Assembly: GCA_001563325.1 (NCBI GenBank) | Contig: LRSK01000170.1 | Span: 1-5,118 of the forward strand | Length of the DNA stretch: 5,118 nt | Reading direction: 5' to 3' | Source of the DNA: Candidatus Thorarchaeota archaeon SMTZ1-83 | GTDB taxonomy: Archaea > Asgardarchaeota > Thorarchaeia > Thorarchaeales > Thorarchaeaceae | Shown: in pieces, positions 1-4,510 of the stretch | Position numbering within the stretch: position 1 is the stretch's first letter | Layout of the letters: each line of letters begins with the position of its first letter | Translations under genes and position numbers: made by a program | The notes under the pieces: model-generated | Told to the model about the DNA's origin: nothing | What the model saw: only the letters and a program-made list of their open reading frames with translations | The model's database searches: none

Positions 1-1154
1 ATGCGTCGGTCAATAGCTCTGATCTCCTATTGAAACCCCGCTCGTCTCGTCCTGTCCTCCTTCCCTGGGAAAAAGATGTCGCGGTCTTGGTTTGCGGGGT
101 CTTCGAAACTTCAGGAGACACCCATCCAAGAGATCCCTCTGCCGTCCTGTCCAGAATTGCAGGCTCCGCCAGAGAAGCTGGATTTGAGTTGAGAGTAGGA
201 TCTGAACTCGAGTTCTTCTTGGTCAGAGAGAATGATCAAGGTATGATTGTACCGGGAGATGGAGGAGGCTATTTCTCAACCATCCCAGCCGATGGAGGTT
301 TACAGTTTAGAAGGATGGTGGCAAAGTCACTTGGATCAATAGGCATATCGACAACAACTCATCACCATGAAGTAGCTGCAGGACAACACGAGGTGGGGCT
401 CAGGTTCAGCAGTGCACCGGGCGCAGCTGATGACATCATGCTTGCTAGACTTCTAATTGCTGAGATGGCTCATGAAATAGGTGCAATAGCGACTTTCATG
501 CCTAAGCCATTCAGTGGGATGAATGGGAGTGGTATGCATCTTCATGAAAGCCTCTGGAGTATTGATGAAAAAGTCAACCTCTTCTCGAGCGGGAAATCAG
601 GAGAAGTATCTGAATTAGCCGGAAGCTACGTAGCAGGACTCATTGAGCATGCAGGTGCACTCACTGCCGTAGTTGCACCTACAGTAAATTCATTCAAGAG
701 GCTCACTCCCGGATATGAAGCTCCTACAAGGATTGCGTGGGGCCTAAGAAACAGGTCTACTATGATTAGGGTGCCGCAGTACAATGGAACTGATGTGAAG
801 GCTAGAATTGAATTCAGATGCCCAGATCCCCTGTGTAGTTCTCATTTGGCTGTAGCAGCAACTCTTGCGGCGGGATTAGACGGCATCAAAAGAGGACTGA
901 CTCCACCAGCTCCGACAGGCGAGAATCTTTACAAGACAGCCGCAGAAACTGAATCCCTCCCGGGAAGCCTTAAGGAAGCCTTGGATGTGTTGAAATGCGA
1001 CAAAGTAGTTGTGGAAGCACTCGGGAAGAGCTTGGTTGATACAATTGTGAAAATGCGAACCGCGGAATGGGAGGAGTACTTGGAACTCACTGGAAACCCT
1101 GGGGCTTCTGAGGTCACACCATGGGAAGTGTCCAAATACCTTCACTTCAACTAA
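1..1154 (+). CDS. Glutamine synthetase family protein (class I type), 3' part; 5' end beyond the window
   Basis: Glutamine synthetases make glutamine from glutamate, ammonia and ATP in the cytoplasm, as dodecamers. This is the catalytic domain. The frame is open to the left edge (first full codon at base 3) and reads SSDLLLKP..LLPW, the usual join between the N-terminal beta-grasp and catalytic domains. The TTG at 30 is therefore an internal leucine codon, and the beta-grasp domain lies outside the window. Counting that codon as residue 1, the metal and substrate motifs are intact: ELEFF (E59, E61), HHEVAAGQHEV (E114, E121), NGSGMHLH (N165, H170), KRLTPGYEAP (R224, E230), RNRSTMIR (240-247) and RIEFR (E261, R263). 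The C-terminal tail EWEEYL...VTPWEVSKYL resembles the non-adenylylated GSI-alpha/GlnT-like branch, although Y301 lies in a NLY motif. Oddity: the near-universal NPYL after PDP is CSSHL here. It is either true glutamine synthetase or a gamma-glutamyl-amide ligase relative. The family is certain; the substrate is not. Confidence 0.93.
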   Translation, partial: ASVNSSDLLLKPRSSRPVLLPWEKDVAVLVCGVFETSGDTHPRDPSAVLSRIAGSAREAGFELRVGSELEFFLVRENDQGMIVPGDGGGYFSTIPADGGLQFRRMVAKSLGSIGISTTTHHHEVAAGQHEVGLRFSSAPGAADDIMLARLLIAEMAHEIGAIATFMPKPFSGMNGSGMHLHESLWSIDEKVNLFSSGKSGEVSELAGSYVAGLIEHAGALTAVVAPTVNSFKRLTPGYEAPTRIAWGLRNRSTMIRVPQYNGTDVKARIEFRCPDPLCSSHLAVAATLAAGLDGIKRGLTPPAPTGENLYKTAAETESLPGSLKEALDVLKCDKVVVEALGKSLVDTIVKMRTAEWEEYLELTGNPGASEVTPWEVSKYLHFN

Positions 1155-1208
1155 TCAATGCGGAGTTCCAAAAGACTTCTATCGGAATTTGCTGACAGAA
1201 CACATAGC

Positions 1209-1214
1209 AGGTGA
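1209..1214 (+). promoter_or_regulatory. Ribosome binding site deciding the SCP2-like gene start
   Basis: AGGTGA matches the core of the complement of the archaeal 16S 3' end and lies 7 nt before the ATG at 1222. It favours that ATG over the upstream in-frame TTG at 1189, which has no comparable element. The same GGTGA with 7-nt spacing recurs before the DUF1858 gene. Confidence 0.7.
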
Positions 1215-1221
1215 CAATGAG

Positions 1222-1644
1222 ATGACAGGTTTTGAGAGTACGGAGCAACTAAAGGACGTGTTTGAAGAGTTTTGGAAACGATGTCAGGAAGTCGAAGAGG
1301 TCATGGCAAAAATGGCTAAACAAGGAGTGACTGTCAGGTTCGACATCGAAGATCCAGAAGCCCATCCAACCATTGACTTCAGGAATCCTGGATCCGATGG
1401 AAAGCTTGGCCAGCTTCTTTGGGACTCAGAGGAGGAACCCGAACTAAAGGTATGGAGCAAAGCTGAAACTACAAACAAGTTCTGGCAAGGCAAACTGAAC
1501 ACTGCAATTGCACTAGCGAGAGGGCAAGTGAAAATAGACGGCCCAGTTACTAAGGCGATTGGACTTGTTTCTCAGATCAAGCCACTCTTTGCGATATGGC
1601 CAGAGGTACTGAAGGACAAGGGTCTCGACAGTATGGTTCTCTAG
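1222..1644 (+). CDS. SCP2-like (sterol carrier protein 2 fold) small protein
   Basis: This is a 140-residue soluble protein with no signal peptide or membrane segment. Residues 8-32 form an acidic, probably helical N-terminus. The second half has the SCP2 pattern: a strand (ELKVWSK, 74-80), then FWQGKLNTAIALARGQVKIDG (87-107), which matches the 'll.G.l....A...Gk.ki.G' signature, then a hydrophobic C-terminal helix region (KAIGLVSQIKPLFAIWPEVL, 111-130). SCP2 domains bind lipids or acyl-CoA in a hydrophobic tunnel; the ligand here cannot be told. I start at ATG 1222 because of the AGGTGA seven bases upstream; a TTG at 1189 would add 11 unlikely residues. It begins 67 nt after the glutamine synthetase stop, with no clear TATA box between, and ends 24 nt before the next gene. 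It could be read through from the left and is probably co-transcribed with the hydrolase. The fold assignment comes from pattern recognition and is fairly, not fully, secure. Confidence 0.75.
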   Translation: MTGFESTEQLKDVFEEFWKRCQEVEEVMAKMAKQGVTVRFDIEDPEAHPTIDFRNPGSDGKLGQLLWDSEEEPELKVWSKAETTNKFWQGKLNTAIALARGQVKIDGPVTKAIGLVSQIKPLFAIWPEVLKDKGLDSMVL

Positions 1645-1655
1645 GCTACGAATAA

Positions 1656-1662
1656 GGAGTGA
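1656..1662 (+). promoter_or_regulatory. Ribosome binding site of the MBL-fold hydrolase gene
   Basis: GGAGTGA lies in the 24-nt gap between the SCP2-like stop and ATG 1669, with GGAG 9 nt from the start. It supports independent translation initiation within a shared transcript. Confidence 0.65.
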
Positions 1663-1668
1663 ATCTAG

Positions 1669-2652
1669 ATGGAAGAGCTTCGGAAGCTCGATTCTTTAGA
1701 GATCATTGCTGTTGCAGACAATAGCTTTTCAGCTTGGACAGATCCCGAGCGGAAAGATGTGAAACGCTTTCACAAATGGGTTGGAGATGACGAGGATGAT
1801 GACAAGCCATTGCCTCTTGCGGGGGCTGGCTTGAGCCTGCATATTCATGCGACTGCGGACAATGAGACTCACAAAATCCTCTATGACGCAGCTGAGTCTC
1901 ATAAAACTATGGAGAACAATATTGCAGCTCTTGGTCTGAATCTAGCTGAGATTGATGCGGTCGTCCTGTCCCATGGACATTGGGACCATTTTGGAGGTCT
2001 GCTCTGGGCAATTGATAGTATCGGGAAGAAGGATTTGCCAGTGTACTTGCACCCACTGATGTTCCTCAAGAAAGGCCTCGAAGTGAAGACTGCCGAAGGG
2101 ACAAAAATAAACGAGATGAGGCTAATGCCGTCTGCTGATGAGATTGCCAAAAAAGGGGGAATAGCAATTGCTTCCAAAGAGCCACTTCTAATTGTTAACA
2201 GAATGCTCCTGAGAACTGGCGAGGTGCCCAGAGTTACTGCACATGAAGAGGGAATGGTTGGTCACAAGGTGTTCATGAATGGACAGTGGAAGGATGACTC
2301 CGCAGTAATAGATGATGTGAGCATAGTGGCAAATATGAAAGACAAAGGACTCGTTATAATCTCTGGATGCTCACATGCAGGGATAATCAACATCATCAAA
2401 GAGGCTCAATTGCTCACAGGTGAAAATAGAATCCATGCTGTGATTGGCGGACTTCATCTAGCAGGCAGAGTCACAAAAGACACTATGCATGAAACTGTAA
2501 AGATATTGAAGGGGATTCGACCAAAGCTCTTAGTCCCCTGCCATTGCACCGGATGGCGAGCACGTCACATGATGAGCGGTGAAATGCCCGACGAGTACGT
2601 TGAAGGAAGCGTAGGACACAAATACATCATTTCCAATGGGGATGTATCCTAA
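1669..2652 (+). CDS. MBL-fold metallo-hydrolase, MJ0301 / 'dihydropterin phosphate synthase'-like
   Basis: This is a 327-residue cytoplasmic metallo-beta-lactamase-fold enzyme. The signature SHGHWDHFGG (101-110) gives metal ligands H102, H104, D106 and H107. Later conserved blocks are SGCSHAG (232-238, H236), VIGGLHL (258-264, H263) and PCHCTG (290-295, H292). GCSHAGI.NII, GG.HL and PCHCTG together are typical of the subgroup often labelled 7,8-dihydropterin-6-yl-methyl-4-(beta-D-ribofuranosyl)aminobenzene-5'-phosphate synthase after MJ0301. That label is weakly supported for most members, so the substrate should be treated as unknown. The N-terminal ADNSFSAW (16-23) resembles the family's usual start, but residues 24-50 include an acidic stretch (DDEDDD, 40-45). 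Length is slightly above the typical 250-300. ATG 1669 has a GGAG Shine-Dalgarno. It lies 24 nt after the SCP2-like gene, so the two probably share a transcript. Confidence 0.9.
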   Translation: MEELRKLDSLEIIAVADNSFSAWTDPERKDVKRFHKWVGDDEDDDKPLPLAGAGLSLHIHATADNETHKILYDAAESHKTMENNIAALGLNLAEIDAVVLSHGHWDHFGGLLWAIDSIGKKDLPVYLHPLMFLKKGLEVKTAEGTKINEMRLMPSADEIAKKGGIAIASKEPLLIVNRMLLRTGEVPRVTAHEEGMVGHKVFMNGQWKDDSAVIDDVSIVANMKDKGLVIISGCSHAGIINIIKEAQLLTGENRIHAVIGGLHLAGRVTKDTMHETVKILKGIRPKLLVPCHCTGWRARHMMSGEMPDEYVEGSVGHKYIISNGDVS

Positions 2653-2654
2653 AG

Positions 2655-2662
2655 CATATAAG
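2655..2662 (+). promoter_or_regulatory. TATA-like promoter element for the DUF1858 gene
   Basis: CATATAAG begins three bases after the hydrolase stop codon, with AAAG just upstream as a possible BRE. An archaeal start about 25 nt downstream would fall near 2684, giving a leader of roughly 30 nt before ATG 2716. It suggests that the DUF1858 gene can be transcribed separately, though read-through from the hydrolase is also possible. Confidence 0.5.
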
Positions 2663-2703
2663 TAAGAAAAAATGAGATTTCAATATACACATCGATTAAC
2701 AAT

Positions 2704-2708
2704 GGTGA
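2704..2708 (+). promoter_or_regulatory. Ribosome binding site deciding the DUF1858 gene start
   Basis: GGTGA lies 7 nt before ATG 2716, the same arrangement as for the SCP2-like gene. It favours ATG 2716 over the in-frame GTG at 2710, which is only 1 nt from the GGTGA. Confidence 0.65.
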
Positions 2709-2715
2709 AGTGACA

Positions 2716-2925
2716 ATGGCGGAAGCAATTACAAAAGAAATGACAATCGGCGAAGTAGTCATGAAGTGGCCTGAAACCGCAGGGACTTTCATGGAGTGGG
2801 GATTACACTGCTATGGCTGTGCAGTAGCCAGGTTCGAGAACATCGAACAAGGTGCTCAAGCTCATGGAATTGATCCTGACAAGCTCGTTGAAGCCCTTAA
2901 TGACGTCGTGTCAAAAAAGGAATAG
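2716..2925 (+). CDS. DUF1858 domain protein with CxxC motif
   Basis: This 69-residue single-domain protein matches the DUF1858 / hybrid-cluster-associated redox-disulfide family along its whole length. It has an opening MTIGEVVMKWPETAGTFMEWGL (9-30), the HCYGC motif (C32 and C35), then ENIEQGAQAHGID (41-53), close to the family's 'E.le.Ga..HGid' pattern, and a C-terminal helix. In this family the two cysteines are proposed to form a redox disulfide or to bind metal. Members occur as stand-alone small proteins or fused to redox enzymes such as hybrid cluster proteins; no such partner is visible here. ATG 2716 is chosen because GGTGA lies 7 nt upstream; GTG 2710 would add two residues. A TATA-like box lies about 55 nt upstream. 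It faces panB convergently. The family is confident; the biological role is unknown. Confidence 0.87.
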   Translation: MAEAITKEMTIGEVVMKWPETAGTFMEWGLHCYGCAVARFENIEQGAQAHGIDPDKLVEALNDVVSKKE

Positions 2926-2961
2926 TCTTATTTTCTCTACAGGGGAGTGGTTCTGGCTCCC
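2926..2961 (+). terminator. Possible terminator region after the DUF1858 gene (convergent junction)
   Basis: Right after the stop there is a pyrimidine-rich run (TCTTATTTTCTCT), the kind of U-rich signal used in archaeal termination. It is followed by a small inverted repeat, GGGAG (2943-2947) with CTCCC (2957-2961). The whole junction with panB is only 66 nt, so the repeat may serve transcripts from either side. The stem is short and the call is tentative. Confidence 0.35.
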
Positions 2962-2991
2962 GAATTTGATTTCCTCAGTGGAGGCTAGGCA

Positions 2992-3840
2992 TTATACTGG
3001 CTTTGTCCTGCCGTATAGACGCCCAGTCTCTTCCTCAGTCATCTCAAAGCTATAGTCAGAATCAGGGAACTTACCCTCTCGCACATCTGTGGAGAACTCA
3101 TTGACCGCGTTTTGGATGACTTCTCTGATGTTTGCATAACGCTTCACAAACTTTGGTTTGAAGTCTTGAAACAGCCCAAGCATATCATGCAACACAAGAA
3201 CCTGACCATCGCAGTTAGGTCCTGCACCAATCCCGATTGTTGGGATGCCTATTGATTCTGTGATCACCTTGGCGGTCTCCGAGGGGACAAGCTCGATTAC
3301 AATTGAGAAAGCACCTGCTTCCTCCAGTGCTTGAGCCTGCTTGACCATCTCCTTGGTCTGCTTTGCTGTACGACCTTGGACGCGATAACCTCCTACTTCG
3401 AAGATAGACTGAGGAGTGAGACCGATATGTCCCATGACAGGGATTCCGGCGGCGACCACTGCTCGAACGATTTCAATCTCCCGTCCCGCACCCTCTATCT
3501 TGACTGCCTCAGCACCACCATCCTGCAACATCCTTGCGCAGTTCTCGAGAGCTTGTTCTACGCTCACCTTATAGCTCATAAAAGGCATGTCACCGACTAT
3601 GAGGCTGTCTGGTTTAGCTCTGGCAACTGCAGCAGAATGATGAATCACATCATCCAGGGTTACTGGAACAGTGCTCTCGTAGCCAAGGAGAGTATTTCCC
3701 ACTGAGTCCCCCACGAGAATGATGTCAACGCCACACTCGCTCAAAATCTGGGCAGACGGCGCATCATATGCTGTGAGCATCACTATCTTCTTGCCCTTCT
3801 TCTTCATCAGACGAATACTAAATGTGGTCTTTCGTGCCAA
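2992..3840 (-). CDS. panB: 3-methyl-2-oxobutanoate hydroxymethyltransferase (ketopantoate hydroxymethyltransferase)
   Basis: PanB transfers a one-carbon unit from a methylene-tetrahydropterin to 3-methyl-2-oxobutanoate, making ketopantoate, the first committed step to pantothenate and CoA. The protein has 282 residues (E. coli about 264) and is a cytoplasmic TIM barrel. All key residues are visible, shifted by 0-2 positions from E. coli: GDS (D45, metal), DMPFMSY (D84, metal), VKIEGA (K114, E116), GHIGLTPQS (H138), GGYRVQGRT (150-158), VIELVP (E183, catalytic) and TIGIGAG...DGQVLVLHD (201-219). It starts with TTG at 3840-3838: the N-terminal K-TT-S...K of PanB aligns from here, and the next in-frame ATG (codon 12) would cut into it. 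A GGAG (3856-3853) lies 12 nt upstream, slightly far. A candidate promoter with TATA-like repeats lies behind it, and a terminator-like hairpin separates it from the membrane-protein gene. The C-terminus (residues 265-282) slightly exceeds E. coli PanB. Confidence 0.96.
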   Translation of the reverse strand: MARKTTFSIRLMKKKGKKIVMLTAYDAPSAQILSECGVDIILVGDSVGNTLLGYESTVPVTLDDVIHHSAAVARAKPDSLIVGDMPFMSYKVSVEQALENCARMLQDGGAEAVKIEGAGREIEIVRAVVAAGIPVMGHIGLTPQSIFEVGGYRVQGRTAKQTKEMVKQAQALEEAGAFSIVIELVPSETAKVITESIGIPTIGIGAGPNCDGQVLVLHDMLGLFQDFKPKFVKRYANIREVIQNAVNEFSTDVREGKFPDSDYSFEMTEEETGRLYGRTKPV

Positions 3841-3878
3841 CGTGAATCAGAACTCCGCTGGACCAATGGTTAATCCGG

Positions 3879-3900
3879 GTATATATGATTTGTATATATG
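3879..3900 (-). promoter_or_regulatory. panB promoter: two direct TATA-like repeats
   Basis: On the minus strand CATATATAC occurs twice (3900-3892 and 3887-3879), separated by AAAT, a 13-bp period. The proximal copy is preceded by ACAAAT, which would fit a BRE. Its centre lies about 43 nt before the TTG, so transcription would start near 3857 with a leader of about 17 nt holding GGAG. The distal copy would give a start about one turn farther upstream. Which copy is used is inference. Confidence 0.6.
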
Positions 3901-3913
3901 GAAAACAGCAACG

Positions 3914-3929
3914 TATATACATGTATATA
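3914..3929. repeat. Perfect 16-bp palindrome, candidate operator upstream of panB
   Basis: TATATACATGTATATA is a perfect inverted repeat with no spacer, centred about 80 bp upstream of the panB start and just upstream of the two TATA-like repeats. The dyad suits a dimeric regulator site. It could also be an AT-rich chance palindrome or another TATA element, since it too contains GTATATA blocks. Confidence 0.45.
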
Positions 3930-3963
3930 ATTTCAGTGACCAACTCACATGAATCAAACAAGA

Positions 3964-3991
3964 GGGCTATGGAATGAAGATACTATAGCCC
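3964..3991 (-). terminator. Hairpin terminator overlapping the membrane-protein stop codon
   Basis: On the minus strand GGGCTAT (3991-3985) pairs perfectly with ATAGCCC (3970-3964) around a 14-nt loop. It is followed by TCTTGTTTGATT, a moderately U-rich tract. The upstream arm contains the last codon and part of the TAG stop of the small membrane-protein gene. It probably ends the ATPase/membrane-protein transcript before panB, in line with panB having its own promoter. Confidence 0.5.
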
Positions 3992-4420
3992 CTTCTCGTA
4001 AAGTCCCTTGCCAACCGCAGGGGCACCGACGGTGAAGAGCACCAAGTATACTGTACCCCACAGTGGATCGAATGTTATCCACCTACTCATCACCAGGGTC
4101 CATATGACGAATCCCAGAGTGGACATCACAATCTGAACCTTGATAGACTTTAGGTGCTCCATGTTTAGCGGGCTTTCTTCTTTGGTGATGCCCGCGACAG
4201 CAAGTGGAGTTATAACAAGGAACAATAGGTATACAAGAGGCATCTCTCCAGTCCGTCCTGCAGCAACAAACATCTCCTCGATCAACTTGTATGCAGCAAT
4301 GACGGGAGCGGGGACATATTTGATAAGAATGCCAAAGTAGTCATCTGGCTTATCAGGTACAAGGACTGTTGCTTCTGTGGGAGCATCAATCATCTTTTTT
4401 GTCACGACTTTGAAACCCAT
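3983..4420 (-). CDS. Small membrane protein, three predicted transmembrane helices, function unknown
   Basis: The 145-residue product has a soluble N-terminus of about 58 residues (MGFKVVTKKM...VPDKPDDYFG), then the segment ILIKYVPAPVIAAYKLIEEM (31-50), probably an amphipathic or short helix. Three clear hydrophobic helices follow: about 60-77 (PLVYLLFLVITPLAVAGI), 94-112 (IKVQIVMSTLGFVIWTLVM) and 117-136. The 'K.VP..V.aaY' motif followed by three helices, with 'Q...ST..FVIW' in the second, resembles a widespread uncharacterised family of small prokaryotic membrane proteins ('YVPAEVVAAY'-type). This is recollection, with no function attached. ATG 4420-4418 is chosen because GAGGAG (4433-4428) lies 7 nt upstream; an in-frame TTG at 4435 sits on the Shine-Dalgarno itself and cannot be the start. 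It follows the P-type ATPase gene in the same direction after 90 nt, so the two may be co-transcribed; a functional link is only suggested. Confidence 0.8.
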   Translation of the reverse strand: MGFKVVTKKMIDAPTEATVLVPDKPDDYFGILIKYVPAPVIAAYKLIEEMFVAAGRTGEMPLVYLLFLVITPLAVAGITKEESPLNMEHLKSIKVQIVMSTLGFVIWTLVMSRWITFDPLWGTVYLVLFTVGAPAVGKGLYEKGL

Positions 4421-4427
4421 TTGGAGT

Positions 4428-4433
4428 CTCCTC
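4428..4433 (-). promoter_or_regulatory. Ribosome binding site of the small membrane protein
   Basis: GAGGAG lies 7 nt before ATG 4420, a strong match to the anti-Shine-Dalgarno. It overlaps the alternative TTG start at 4435, which excludes that longer start. Confidence 0.75.
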
Positions 4434-4469
4434 AAGCTGAGAAGCTAAATCCCCCAAATATGTCCTGCG

Positions 4470-4488
4470 GTGCAATGGACAGTTGCAC
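4470..4488. repeat. Short inverted repeat GTGCAA-N7-TTGCAC between the ATPase and membrane-protein genes
   Basis: A perfect 6-bp dyad with a 7-nt spacer lies in the 90-nt gap. No U-tract follows on the minus strand, so it does not look like a terminator. It could be a regulator site for the membrane-protein gene, whose start is about 50 nt downstream, or a chance repeat. A weak ACATATTTG (4463-4455) next to it might be a TATA box. Confidence 0.3.
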
Positions 4489-4510
4489 TCGAAGAGGCCC
4501 TCAGATTTCT

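Noticed and set aside
876..1145. Minus-strand open frames opposite the glutamine synthetase 3' end
   Set aside because: They are antisense to a conserved coding region and their translations look random.
1189..1221. TTG start giving 11 extra residues to the SCP2-like protein
   Set aside because: The AGGTGA site is correctly spaced for ATG 1222 and no Shine-Dalgarno precedes the TTG.
1899..2177. Minus-strand 92-residue frame opposite the MBL hydrolase
   Set aside because: It is antisense to the HxHxDH region of a clear enzyme gene; a shadow frame.
2681..2690. CAATATACAC as a TATA box for the DUF1858 gene
   Set aside because: It lies only about 26-35 nt before the ATG, leaving almost no leader and making the GGTGA site pointless. 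The CATATAAG box farther upstream fits better.
2973..2984. CCTC-AGTG-GAGG mini hairpin downstream of panB
   Set aside because: Its 4-bp stem is too short to call a terminator and is expected by chance.
2852..3055. 67-residue plus-strand frame across the convergent junction
   Set aside because: It overlaps both the DUF1858 gene and the panB 3' end in other frames and shows no family resemblance.
3331..3705. 124-residue plus-strand open frame
   Set aside because: It lies wholly antisense to panB, whose catalytic motifs are all intact. The translation is Cys/His/Ser-rich, resembles no family I know, and has no promoter or Shine-Dalgarno.
3719..3952. 77-residue plus-strand open frame running through the panB start and promoter
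   Set aside because: It overlaps panB and its promoter in antisense; the composition is non-coding-like and there is no ribosome binding site.
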